A stretch of DNA of 7,202 nucleotides, taken from Acidimicrobiia bacterium. GTDB taxonomy: Bacteria > Actinomycetota > Acidimicrobiia > Spongiisociales > ZC4RG35. The position numbers and the translations under genes are program-made. Each line of letters opens with the position of its first letter. Position 1 is the stretch's first letter. Shown piece after piece: positions 1-6,264 of the stretch. The stretch covers positions 1 through 7,202 of the forward strand of contig JAICND010000069.1 of assembly GCA_025929005.1 (NCBI GenBank), written 5' to 3'. The notes below the pieces were generated by a model. That model was not told where the DNA came from. It did no database searches and worked only from the letters and a program-made list of their open reading frames with translations.

Positions 1-225
1 CCCAAGAAGGACCAGGTGATTGTCGAAGGCGTCAATACCGCCAAACGACACACCCGACCCCGTGGCCAAACCATGCAGGGCGGCATCGTCGACAAGGACA
101 TGCCCATCCACGTTTCCAACGTGATGATCATGTGCGAGGACTGTGGGCGACCCGTCCGGATTAGCTACCGCGTGGATGAGCACGGCAAGTATCGGGTCTG
201 CCCCAAGTGCGGGAGTGACTTGTGA
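1..225 (+). CDS. rplX: 50S ribosomal protein L24, 3' part (5' end outside window)
   Basis: This is the last 74 residues of L24, an assembly-initiating protein of the large subunit that binds 23S rRNA. The reading frame is open from base 1, so the N-terminal KOW segment (about 30 residues by comparison with the usual ~105) lies upstream. Visible L24 landmarks are VIVEGVNTAKRH near the start of the fragment, then QGGIVDKDMPIHVSNVMI. The C-terminal part carries two Cys pairs, CEDC and CPKC (fragment residues 45/48 and 67/70), forming a likely zinc ribbon. From memory, the same arrangement occurs in some other bacterial L24 proteins such as that of Thermus, while E. coli L24 lacks it. The stop TGA (223-225) overlaps the GTG start of rplE. 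The GTG at position 16 is an internal codon, not the start. Confidence 0.95.
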   Translation, partial: PKKDQVIVEGVNTAKRHTRPRGQTMQGGIVDKDMPIHVSNVMIMCEDCGRPVRISYRVDEHGKYRVCPKCGSDL

Positions 226-782
226 GCGTGCCCCGCCTGAAGACTTTGTACAACGACACCATCGGACCCAAGCTCCAGGCCGAGTTGGGATTGGCCAACA
301 CCATGCAGATCCCACGCCTGTCGAAGATCGTTGTGAATATGGGGGTCGGAGAGGCCGTCGGCGACCGTCGCCAGATCGAGGCGGCGATGGATGAGCTTTC
401 CCTGATCACCGGTCAGCGCCCCCGCCTCAACAAGGCGCGGGGTTCGATCGCCGGCTTCAAGGTGCGGGAAGGTATGCCGGTGGGGACCTCGGTCACCATG
501 CGAGGGTCTCGGATGTGGGAATTCCTTGACCGGCTTCTCGCCGTGGCGATTCCACGTATTCGTGACTTCCGTGGTCTCAACCCGCGAGCCTTCGATGGCC
601 GCGGCAACTACAGCTTTGGGGTCAACGAACAGTTGATCTTTCCCGAGATTGACTTCGATCGGGTGACCTCCGTGCGCGGCATGGACATCACGATCTGTAC
701 CACCGCACGCAGCGACGACCATGCCAAGGCGCTCCTCGACGCCTTTGGTTTTCCGTTCCGGAAACAAGAGCAGAGGGCGTAG
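222..782 (+). CDS. rplE: 50S ribosomal protein L5
   Basis: L5 sits in the central protuberance of the large subunit, binding 5S rRNA and contacting S13 across the subunit bridge. The 186-residue product is close to the usual ~180. Family landmarks are clear: the early PRLSKIVVNMGVGEA segment (31-45), the signature around LNKARGSIAGFKVREGMPVG (69-88), and the RDFRGLNPRAFDGRGNYSFG block (114-133) followed by NEQLIFPEIDFD. The GTG start at 222 overlaps the rplX stop in a GTGA arrangement. A second in-frame GTG at 228 would shorten the protein by two residues. No strong Shine-Dalgarno sequence precedes it, which fits coupling to rplX translation. Nothing is missing or broken. Confidence 0.97.
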   Translation: MSVPRLKTLYNDTIGPKLQAELGLANTMQIPRLSKIVVNMGVGEAVGDRRQIEAAMDELSLITGQRPRLNKARGSIAGFKVREGMPVGTSVTMRGSRMWEFLDRLLAVAIPRIRDFRGLNPRAFDGRGNYSFGVNEQLIFPEIDFDRVTSVRGMDITICTTARSDDHAKALLDAFGFPFRKQEQRA

Positions 783-785
783 GAG
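781..785 (+). promoter_or_regulatory. Shine-Dalgarno site of rpsZ/rpsN, fused to the rplE stop
   Basis: AGGAG lies six bases before the ATG at 792. Its first two bases are the last two of the rplE TAG stop (780-782), giving TAGGAG. It fixes the S14 start and places reinitiating ribosomes at the termination site. Confidence 0.8.
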
Positions 786-791
786 TCCGCC

Positions 792-977
792 ATGGCCAAG
801 AAATCGATCGTCATCAGATCCCAGCGCAAGCCAAAATTCAAGGTTCGCGGCTACACCCGCTGCCAGCGTTGCGGACGGGCCCGGGCCTACATCCGCGACT
901 TCGGCATGTGCCGCATATGTGTCCGTCAGCTTGCCCAACGCGGCGAGCTACCCGGTGTGAGAAAGGCCTCCTGGTAA
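792..977 (+). CDS. rpsZ: 30S ribosomal protein S14, zinc-binding short (type Z) form
   Basis: S14 binds 16S rRNA in the head of the small subunit and is a late assembly protein. The 61-residue length and the two Cys pairs CQRC (24/27) and CRIC (40/43) identify the short zinc-ribbon form, as opposed to the ~100-residue zinc-free form. The C-terminal RELA-like block reads QLAQRGELPGVRKASW, ending in the usual KASW. The start ATG follows AGGAG at good spacing. The stop TAA (975-977) shares its last base with the upstream candidate ATG of rpsH. The gene may also be named rpsN. It is located in the normal place between rplE and rpsH, so it is the main-operon copy. Confidence 0.96.
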   Translation: MAKKSIVIRSQRKPKFKVRGYTRCQRCGRARAYIRDFGMCRICVRQLAQRGELPGVRKASW

Positions 978-1372
978 TGATGACCGATCCGATCGCCGAC
1001 ATGCTCACCCGCATCCGCAACGGGGTGGCGGTTGGTCACGAGCGCGTCCAGATGCCTTCGTCCCGATCCCGGGAGGCCGTCGCTCGCATCCTCGCTAGCG
1101 AAGGCTACGTCGACCGCTATGAGGTTTCCGACGATGCCAAGAAGCCGACCCTCACCGTGATTCTTCGCTATGGGCCTCGCCGGCTGCCCGCAATTTCCGG
1201 GCTGAGACGGGTCTCGCGCCCTGGTCACCGCGTCTATCGAGAAGCCGACCGCCTTCCCCGTGTTCAGGGTGGGCTTGGCGTGGCGGTTGTTTCAACGTCC
1301 CAGGGCATGCTCCCCGACAGGGAGGCCCGGCGTCGTCGCCTGGGTGGCGAGATCATTTGCGAGGTTTGGTGA
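977..1372 (+). CDS. rpsH: 30S ribosomal protein S8
   Basis: S8 is a primary binder of 16S rRNA helix 21 in the platform; in E. coli it is also the translational repressor of the spc operon. The N-terminal DPIADMLTRIRNG block, the central RYGPRR...ISGLRRVSRPG block, and the C-terminal STSQGMLPDREARRR followed by GGEIICEVW are all present in one uninterrupted frame. Two ATGs are adjacent, at 977 (131 residues, start overlapping the rpsZ stop by one base as TAATG) and at 980 (130 residues, giving the family-typical MTDPIADM). Either could be used and I cannot tell which. No S8-binding mRNA mimic was recognised by eye. The stop TGA is one base from the rplF ATG. Confidence 0.96.
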   Translation: MMTDPIADMLTRIRNGVAVGHERVQMPSSRSREAVARILASEGYVDRYEVSDDAKKPTLTVILRYGPRRLPAISGLRRVSRPGHRVYREADRLPRVQGGLGVAVVSTSQGMLPDREARRRRLGGEIICEVW

Positions 1373-1373
1373 C

Positions 1374-1913
1374 ATGAGCCGAATCGGTAAGAAGCCGGTT
1401 CCGGTGCCCGCCGGGGTGGAGATCTCCATCGACGGCCAGACTGTGGCGGTCAAGGGACCCAAGGGTTCGTTGCAGCGCACTTTCACCGACCGGGTTGACC
1501 TCACCATGGAAGAAGGCACGGTCTTGGTCGCTCGCAAGGACGACGCCCGAGAGTCGCGGGCGCTGCACGGCTTATCGCGGGCTCTTCTTGCCAACATGGT
1601 CATCGGGGTGGCAGACGGTTTTCGGCGCGAGCTTGCCATCGTGGGAGTCGGATATAGGGCTGCCCTCAAGGGAAACGGCCTCGAACTGCAACTCGGTTAC
1701 AGCCACCCGGTGCAGGTGCCCGCCCCTGACGGCATCTCCTTCGAGGTTCCAGAGCCGACCAGGGTGATCGTTTCGGGCATCGACAAAGAACAGGTGGGAC
1801 AGGTGGCGGCCGACATTCGCAAGCTGCGACCACCGGAGCCCTACAAGGGCAAAGGAGTCCGGTACCTGAACGAACAGGTACGGCGCAAGGCCGGAAAGGC
1901 CGGCAAGCGATGA
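1374..1913 (+). CDS. rplF: 50S ribosomal protein L6
   Basis: L6 binds 23S rRNA near the GTPase-associated centre, next to the sarcin-ricin loop. The 179-residue product has the usual two-domain length. It starts with MSRIGKKPVPVPAGV, contains the first-domain VKGPKGSL segment (27-33) and ends domain two with the L6 signature PEPYKGKGVRY (154-164). The frame stays open upstream into rpsH, but the ATG at 1374 gives the exact family N-terminus and is preceded by GAGG at 1361-1364. The C-terminus is a short basic tail in which the codons for RKAGKAGKR form a small near-repeat. The gene ends in an ATGA overlap with rplR. Confidence 0.97.
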   Translation: MSRIGKKPVPVPAGVEISIDGQTVAVKGPKGSLQRTFTDRVDLTMEEGTVLVARKDDARESRALHGLSRALLANMVIGVADGFRRELAIVGVGYRAALKGNGLELQLGYSHPVQVPAPDGISFEVPEPTRVIVSGIDKEQVGQVAADIRKLRPPEPYKGKGVRYLNEQVRRKAGKAGKR

Positions 1914-2266
1914 GTATCAAGAGTCGTACCCAGGCCCGTCATCGGCGTCATCGTCGGGTCCGGAAGTCCGTTATCGGCGACCTGCAAAGGCCCCGCCTTG
2001 CGGTCTTCCGCAGCAACCGATACATCTACGGCCAGGTGATCGACGACAACAAGGGTCACACCCTGGCGGCCGCCTCATCGCAGGAAGCCGCCTTGCGAGA
2101 GCGAAGTCTGTCGGTGGCCACTGCGGCCGAGGTGGGAAAGCTTCTGGCCGAACGAGCCAAAGCTGCCGGCGTGGAGTCGGTGGTGTTTGACCGCGGTGGG
2201 TTCGCGTATCACGGCCGGATCAAGGCGCTGGCAGAGGCCGCGCGCGAAGCAGGACTCGACTTTTAG
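1910..2266 (+). CDS. rplR: 50S ribosomal protein L18
   Basis: L18 joins 5S rRNA to the large subunit together with L5. The 118-residue protein has the typical very basic N-terminus (RHRRHRRVRKS, 10-20), then RPRLAVFRSNRYIYGQVIDD (27-46), and ends with the conserved VVFDRGGFAYHGRIKALAEA block (91-110) and AGLDF. The ATG overlaps the rplF stop by four bases (ATGA, 1910-1913) with no obvious strong Shine-Dalgarno sequence, so coupled translation is likely. The TAG stop is built into the Shine-Dalgarno sequence of rpsE. Confidence 0.97.
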   Translation: MSIKSRTQARHRRHRRVRKSVIGDLQRPRLAVFRSNRYIYGQVIDDNKGHTLAAASSQEAALRERSLSVATAAEVGKLLAERAKAAGVESVVFDRGGFAYHGRIKALAEAAREAGLDF

Positions 2267-2269
2267 GAG
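2265..2269 (+). promoter_or_regulatory. Shine-Dalgarno site of rpsE, fused to the rplR stop
   Basis: AGGAG lies six bases before the rpsE ATG at 2276. It overlaps the rplR TAG stop (2264-2266), repeating the TAGGAG arrangement seen before rpsZ. It decides the rpsE start. Confidence 0.8.
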
Positions 2270-2275
2270 CACACC

Positions 2276-2815
2276 ATGGCTGATCTTCAATTCGATGAGC
2301 GAGTGATTGCAATCAACCGGGTCGCCAAGGTGACCAAAGGGGCCAAACGATTCAGCTTCACCGCCCTTGTGGTGGTGGGTGATGGCAATGGCCGGGTGGG
2401 CATGGGCTACGGCAAGGCCCGCGAGGTCCCCAGCGCCATCCAGAAGGGCATGGAGGCCGCCCGCAAGGCGATGGTCACAATCCCCATGGCCGGCAACACC
2501 ATCGTCCACGAGGCTCTGGGAGCTCACGGCGCCTCCCGGGTGCTCATCAAGCCCGCCTCGGCTGGAACCGGGGTCATCGCCGGGGGAGCGGTCCGTCAGA
2601 TCCTGGAAGCCGCCGGGATCAAGGATGCACTGGCCAAGTCGCTCGGTTCTCCTACCCACATCAATGTCGCCAAGGCTGCCATGCACGCTTTGACCAGCCA
2701 GCGTCGCCCCGATCAGGTTGCGGCGCTGCGAGGCAAGAAGCCGGAGGAAGTCATCCCCGGTGCTGTCCTCGCCGCCTACCGGAGCACCGAAGCTTTGCGA
2801 GCCCGCAATGGCTAA
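2276..2815 (+). CDS. rpsE: 30S ribosomal protein S5
   Basis: S5 lies at the small-subunit mRNA entry side and contributes to decoding fidelity and helicase activity. The 179-residue product starts DERVIAINRVAKVTKGAKR and continues with the double-stranded RNA-binding-like N-domain, including VVVGDGNGRVGMGYGKA (32-48). The C-terminal domain shows IKPASAGTGVIAGGAVRQIL (91-110) and the SLGSPTHINVAKA segment (122-134). Length and order are normal for the family. The 3' end runs eight bases into rpmD, the longest overlap in this window, so L30 translation probably depends on ribosomes finishing rpsE. Confidence 0.97.
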   Translation: MADLQFDERVIAINRVAKVTKGAKRFSFTALVVVGDGNGRVGMGYGKAREVPSAIQKGMEAARKAMVTIPMAGNTIVHEALGAHGASRVLIKPASAGTGVIAGGAVRQILEAAGIKDALAKSLGSPTHINVAKAAMHALTSQRRPDQVAALRGKKPEEVIPGAVLAAYRSTEALRARNG

Positions 2816-3089
2816 GAAAGCAGCAGCTGCGGAAAAGAAGACGGTGGTGGTGCTTCGCAAGTCGCCAATCGGCGAGAAACCGAAGGTACGGGCGACGGTG
2901 GACGGGCTCGGACTGCGGAAGCTTCACCAGAGCAAGGAACTGCCGGATACCCCTTCCGTGAGGGGGATGATCCACAAGGTTCGCCACCTCGTCGAAGTGA
3001 AGGACGTGGAGGCTCCCAAGAAAGAGGAGGCTCCCAGGAAAGATGAGGCTCCTAAGAAGGCTGCCGCAACCAGGAAGAAGACGTCATGA
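2808..3089 (+). CDS. rpmD: 50S ribosomal protein L30 with repetitive charged C-terminal tail
   Basis: L30 is a small protein of the large-subunit surface. The family core occupies about residues 12-66: TVVVLRKSPIGEKPKVRATV, then GLGLRKLHQS and DTPSVRGMIHKVRHLVEV, all standard. Bacterial L30 is normally about 60 residues; this one has 93. Extra sequence lies at both ends: a short MAKKAAAAEKK leader and a ~27-residue tail rich in Lys, Glu, Ala and Pro. Within the tail, three hexapeptides EAPKKE, EAPRKD and EAPKKA follow one another (68-85), encoded by an 18-base tandem repeat. The tail is predicted to be disordered by composition. The ATG lies inside the end of rpsE (8-base overlap) and the stop overlaps the rplO ATG (ATGA). 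The core assignment is secure; any role of the tail is unknown. Confidence 0.95.
   Translation: MAKKAAAAEKKTVVVLRKSPIGEKPKVRATVDGLGLRKLHQSKELPDTPSVRGMIHKVRHLVEVKDVEAPKKEEAPRKDEAPKKAAATRKKTS
3009..3062 (+). repeat. Three-copy 18-base in-frame tandem repeat in rpmD
   Basis: Three successive 18-base units occupy 3009-3026, 3027-3044 and 3045-3062. Each begins GAGGCTCC and encodes EAP(K/R)K(E/D/A). Unit 2 differs from unit 1 at two positions (AAG to AGG and GAG to GAT); unit 3 has diverged a little more. Because the unit is six codons long, copy-number change keeps the frame. Confidence 0.9.
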
Positions 3090-3535
3090 CGGAGCGACTG
3101 CAGCTACATGATCTGAAGCCCGCCCCGGGGTCGAAGAAGAAGGCGATCCGGGTAGGGCGCGGGCCGGGCGGCAAAGGTGCCAAGACGGCGGGGCGTGGAA
3201 CCAAAGGCCTAAAGGCCCGCAACACCCTGCGACCCGGGTTCGAGGGTGGCCAAACCCCGCTCTCTATGCGTATCCCCAAGTTGAAAGGGTTCACGAACCC
3301 CAACAAGGAATCCTTCGCCATCATCAACCTGGCAGCTCTGGATGGGTTCAAGGCTGGCGCCACTGTCACCCCAGACGAACTCCGCAAACGGGGCCTGGTC
3401 AAACATCACGGCCGCGTCAAGGTGCTGGCGGAGGGCGACCTGGGCAAGGCCCTGAAGGTCCGGGCCCACGCCTTTAGCGCTGCTGCTCGCACGAAGATCG
3501 AAGCGGCCGGGGGCAGTGCGGAGCTCATTGAATGA
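3086..3535 (+). CDS. rplO: 50S ribosomal protein L15
   Basis: L15 is a late-binding large-subunit protein that threads a basic extension into 23S rRNA. The 149-residue product starts LHDLKPAPGSKKKAIRVGRG and has the Gly/Arg/Lys-rich N-terminal stretch through TAGRGTKGLKARN (34-46), then GFEGGQTPLSMRIPKLKGF (51-69). The C-terminal domain is recognisable by VKVLAEGDLGKALKVRAHAFS and the final IEAAGGSAELIE. The ATG overlaps the rpmD stop (ATGA) and is preceded by the purine run AGGAAGAAG (3072-3080), a plausible ribosome site. The last codons and stop lie inside a perfect inverted repeat (3518-3542). Confidence 0.97.
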   Translation: MTERLQLHDLKPAPGSKKKAIRVGRGPGGKGAKTAGRGTKGLKARNTLRPGFEGGQTPLSMRIPKLKGFTNPNKESFAIINLAALDGFKAGATVTPDELRKRGLVKHHGRVKVLAEGDLGKALKVRAHAFSAAARTKIEAAGGSAELIE

Positions 3536-3542
3536 GCTCCGC
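3518..3542. repeat. Perfect 25-base inverted repeat across the rplO stop codon
   Basis: The arms GCGGAGCTCATT (3518-3529) and AATGAGCTCCGC (3531-3542) are exact reverse complements around a single central G at 3530. As RNA this folds into an 11-base-pair stem with a TGA (UGA) loop. It includes the rplO stop TGA (3533-3535) and the first part of the only sizeable intergenic gap in the window. No T-run follows, so it does not look like an ordinary intrinsic terminator. It could be an RNA processing or stability element, a brake on coupling between rplO and secY, or a DNA operator. The last two coding residues before the stop (I, E) are encoded within it. Symmetry is directly visible; function is inferred. 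Confidence 0.75.
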
Positions 3543-3564
3543 CGTAGGATTCACGCGCTAAGCC

Positions 3565-4881
3565 ATGCTTTCTGTCTTCCGGCACATGTTCACCATCCCC
3601 GATCTCCGGGGAAAGATCTTGTTCACGCTCTCCATGTTCGCCATCTATCGCCTGGGTGCAACCATTCCGGTCCCGGGTATCGACCTCGACCGGGTGGCGA
3701 TTTTCCAGGAGCAGCAGCAGGCGGGCGGCATCTACGGTCTGCTGAACCTGTTCTCGGGCGGCGCCCTCGAGAGCTTTTCGGTGCTCTCGTTGGGGATCAT
3801 GCCCTACATCACCTCGACCATCATCATGCAGCTTCTCACTGTGGTGATCCCCCGGCTACAGGCCCTCCAGGAGGAAGGCGAGAGCGGTCGCAAGGTCATC
3901 ACCCAGTGGACCCGCTATCTCACCGTTGGACTGGCCCTGATCCAGTCGACCGGGTTCACCTACCTCTTTCACATCGGCCGTTTCACCAACGGCATCGACC
4001 TGATCCCCAATTACAACCCGGGACGTGTGGCCCTCATCGTGCTCACCATGACCGCCGGCTCGGCCTTCGTCATGTGGCTAGGCGAACTGATCACCCAACG
4101 GGGGATCGGCAACGGCATGTCGCTGTTGATCTTCGTGTCGATCATCAGTCAGTTCCCCTTCATCTTCGGCCAGCTGTGGGGCACCACCGGCGCTCTCGGA
4201 CGCTACCTCCGGTTCGGAGTCGTCGTTCTGGCCTTTGTGTTGATGGTCATAGCCATCATCTACATCGACCAGGCACAGCGGCGGATTCCGATCTCGTTCG
4301 CCAAGCGCGTGCGGGGTCGGCGCGTGATGGGTGGTCAGTCCACCTATATCCCGCTCAAGGTCAACACTGCCGGAGTGATCCCGGTGATCTTTGCCTCGTC
4401 GGTGTTGCTCTTCCCGTCGCTTTTGGTAACCGCGATTCCCCTCGACAACCGCTTTACCCAGGGGTTGTACCGGTGGGTCAACGAGAACCTGGGCGGCAGC
4501 GGGGATGGTCGCATCTCGATCTGGTATGTGTTCTTCCTCTTTGCCCTGATCATTGCCTTTACCTACTTCTATACGGCCATCCAGTTCGACCCCAAGCGTC
4601 AGGCCGAGATGCTGCAGCGTCAGGGCGGATTCATCCCGGGTGTCCGGCCCGGGACCGCTACCGAGCGCTACCTCGCCCACATCCTCAGCCGCATCACCCT
4701 TCCAGGTTCGATGTTCCTGGGGCTGATAGCCGTGCTTCCCACCTTCGCCACCCTGATCTGGGACATCCCGATCGGATTTTCAGGCGTGTCGATCCTTATC
4801 GTGGTGGGTGTCGCCATCGAGACGATGAAACAGGTGGAGAGCCAGCTCACGATGCGTAACTACGAGGGCTTCCTCACTTGA
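3565..4881 (+). CDS. secY: Protein translocase subunit SecY
   Basis: SecY is the pore of the Sec translocon in the cytoplasmic membrane, working with SecE/SecG, SecA and the ribosome. The 438-residue product has the family length and ten hydrophobic segments, at about residues 18-36, 70-93, 117-137, 153-172, 183-203, 214-236, 268-290, 318-340, 377-397 and 403-420. The plug region is GGIYGLLNLFSGGALESFS (54-72), followed by LGIMPYITSTIIMQLL in helix 2. The cytosolic loop between helices 8 and 9 carries RQGGFIPGVRPGTATERYL (352-370), the SecA/ribosome contact loop. An in-frame TAA at 3559 lies just before the ATG, so no earlier start is possible; the next Met is residue 8. The ribosome site is weak: AGGA at 3546-3549 is about 15 bases away, possibly displaced by the upstream palindrome. 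Confidence 0.97.
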   Translation: MLSVFRHMFTIPDLRGKILFTLSMFAIYRLGATIPVPGIDLDRVAIFQEQQQAGGIYGLLNLFSGGALESFSVLSLGIMPYITSTIIMQLLTVVIPRLQALQEEGESGRKVITQWTRYLTVGLALIQSTGFTYLFHIGRFTNGIDLIPNYNPGRVALIVLTMTAGSAFVMWLGELITQRGIGNGMSLLIFVSIISQFPFIFGQLWGTTGALGRYLRFGVVVLAFVLMVIAIIYIDQAQRRIPISFAKRVRGRRVMGGQSTYIPLKVNTAGVIPVIFASSVLLFPSLLVTAIPLDNRFTQGLYRWVNENLGGSGDGRISIWYVFFLFALIIAFTYFYTAIQFDPKRQAEMLQRQGGFIPGVRPGTATERYLAHILSRITLPGSMFLGLIAVLPTFATLIWDIPIGFSGVSILIVVGVAIETMKQVESQLTMRNYEGFLT

Positions 4882-4885
4882 TCTC

Positions 4886-5431
4886 GTGAGATTGCTTTTC
4901 ATCGGACCTCCAGGTGCGGGCAAGGGAACCCAGGCGGCCCGGGTCGCTGACCGTCTCGGGATTCCGCACATCTCCACCGGTGAGATGTTCCGTCATCACG
5001 TCGAGCAAGGCACGGAGTTGGGTCGCCAGGTCAAGGCCATCATGGAATCGGGTGCATATGTTCCCGACGAGATCACCGTCGAGATGCTCCGTCAGCGTCT
5101 CGAAGAATCCGATGCCGTCCGTGGGTTCATCCTCGACGGTTTTCCCCGGACCGCACCACAGGTCGCCGCGCTTGACCAACTCATTGGCGAGGACGGGCTT
5201 CACATGGTGGTGCTCTTCGAGGTTGACGAAGACGAGTTGACCGACCGCCTCATGTCGCGGGGTCGGCTCGACGATTCCGAAGAAACGATCCGTCACCGCT
5301 TTAAGGTCTATGAGGAGCAAACCGCTCCGCTCATTTCCTTGTACGAAAGTCGTGACATTGTGGTTCGGGTCGACGGTCACGGCCCGCTGGAAGACGTGAC
5401 CAACCGCGTCCTCAGGGCGGTCACCGCGTGA
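4886..5431 (+). CDS. adk: Adenylate kinase, short-LID form
   Basis: The enzyme interconverts ATP plus AMP with two ADP in the cytoplasm, balancing adenine nucleotides. The P-loop GPPGAGKGT is at residues 7-15, the AMP-binding STGEMFR at 30-36, and DGFPRT at 84-89 supplies a conserved Arg. RGRLDD (125-130) followed by the RHRFKVYEEQTAP segment shows the short LID, without the zinc-finger or long insert seen in Bacillus or E. coli enzymes. The length of 181 residues equals, from memory, that of the mycobacterial enzyme. GTG at 4886, four bases after the secY stop, gives MRLLFIGPPG; no in-frame ATG precedes it and no strong ribosome site is visible, so coupling to secY is likely. The stop overlaps the map GTG (GTGA). 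Confidence 0.96.
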   Translation: MRLLFIGPPGAGKGTQAARVADRLGIPHISTGEMFRHHVEQGTELGRQVKAIMESGAYVPDEITVEMLRQRLEESDAVRGFILDGFPRTAPQVAALDQLIGEDGLHMVVLFEVDEDELTDRLMSRGRLDDSEETIRHRFKVYEEQTAPLISLYESRDIVVRVDGHGPLEDVTNRVLRAVTA

Positions 5432-6264
5432 TCACCCTCAAGTCCGACCGCGAATTCGAGAAGATGGAAGTGGCGGGCGCCTGTGTCGCTGCTGTCCATC
5501 GGGCGGTGCGGGAAGCCGCCAAGCCCGGCGTCACCCTCAAAGAGCTCGACGACATCGCCGCCGAAGTCACCAGGACTAGAGACTGCACCCCGTCTTTCCT
5601 CCACTATCAGCCGTCTCCGCTTCAGACCCCCTACCCCGGCCATCTCTGTCTCTCAGTCAACGACGTGATCGTTCATGGGATTCCTTCGGGGTACAAACTT
5701 CGGTCGGGCGACATACTGTCGGTCGACGCCGGGGCGATTTACGAGGGCTTCCATGGCGACGCCGCCTTCACCATGGGTATCGGCGACCTGTCACCGGAAG
5801 CTGCGGCACTGGTCGCTACCACCGAGGAGTCAATGTGGGCGGGCATCCGGGCGGTTCAAGCTGGCGCCCGCCTTGGTGACATCGGGGCGGCGGTTCAAGC
5901 CGTGGGTGACACCCGTGGATACGGGATCGTCAGGGAATATGTCGGTCATGGGATTGGGCGCCAGATGCATGAAGAACCACAGGTTCCAAATCTGGGCACG
6001 GCCGGCAAGGGCATCAAGCTGCGGGTCGGAATGGCCCTCTGTATTGAGCCAATGTTCAATGCTGGCAGCTGGGAAACCCGGGTAGACCCCGACGGATGGA
6101 CCGTGCGCACCGTCGATGGGTCCCTTTCGGCCCATTTCGAGCACACCGTGGCCATCACCCGCAGCGGAGTGCGGGTCATGACCCTGCCCGGAGCGCCAGA
6201 TTTGGCCGATATACCCGCTACGGATTACAATTCTCGCCCGGTCTACGGGACCCAGTCGACTTGA
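5428..6264 (+). CDS. map: Methionine aminopeptidase, type I
   Basis: This metalloenzyme removes the initiator Met from nascent proteins. The pita-bread-fold metal ligands are visible in order: D100 (in LSVDAGA), D111 (in GFHGDAAF), H174 (in VGHGIG), E207 (in CIEPMF) and E238 (in HFEHTV). The substrate-site histidines are H83 (IVHGIP) and H181. The 278 residues slightly exceed the ~250-264 common for plain type I enzymes. The extra length comes from a loop after PSFLHY (residues 61-72) about six residues longer than in the E. coli enzyme, and a C-terminal tail after VRVMT. There is no N-terminal zinc-finger or SH3-binding extension. The GTG start overlaps the adk stop (GTGA, 5428-5431), with AGGG 10-11 bases upstream. 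The TGA stop overlaps the TTG of the next small gene. Confidence 0.95.
   Translation: MITLKSDREFEKMEVAGACVAAVHRAVREAAKPGVTLKELDDIAAEVTRTRDCTPSFLHYQPSPLQTPYPGHLCLSVNDVIVHGIPSGYKLRSGDILSVDAGAIYEGFHGDAAFTMGIGDLSPEAAALVATTEESMWAGIRAVQAGARLGDIGAAVQAVGDTRGYGIVREYVGHGIGRQMHEEPQVPNLGTAGKGIKLRVGMALCIEPMFNAGSWETRVDPDGWTVRTVDGSLSAHFEHTVAITRSGVRVMTLPGAPDLADIPATDYNSRPVYGTQST

Noticed and set aside
165..938. A 257-codon minus-strand frame opposite rplE and rpsZ
   Set aside because: It lies entirely antisense to two clearly conserved genes, shows no recognisable motif, and is explained by GC-rich codon structure.
1150..1275. Possible frameshift or break in the middle of rpsH, because the central segment looked divergent
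   Set aside because: Codon-by-codon reading shows a single uninterrupted frame from 977 to 1372, with the RYGPRR, ISGLRRVSRPG and PRVQGGLGVAVVSTSQG landmarks in order.
2075..2860. A 261-codon minus-strand frame opposite rplR and rpsE
   Set aside because: It is an antisense shadow of conserved ribosomal genes with no recognisable domain.
4634..4654. Inverted repeat within secY (arms TCCCGGG and CCCGGGA, seven-base loop)
   Set aside because: It encodes the conserved PGVRPG loop, and Pro/Gly codons (CCN/GGN) make such symmetry likely by chance. It is internal to the gene and not followed by a T-run.
3516..4859. A 447-codon frame on the + strand, longer than secY, overlapping it in another frame
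   Set aside because: It is rich in His, Arg, Pro and Asp without any domain pattern, as expected from a shifted reading of GC-rich DNA. secY in the same interval has full family conservation.
6096..6260. Upstream extension of the infA-like frame inside map
   Set aside because: The extra residues are a His/Arg/Pro-rich shadow of map. The IF-1 similarity starts just after the TTG at 6261.
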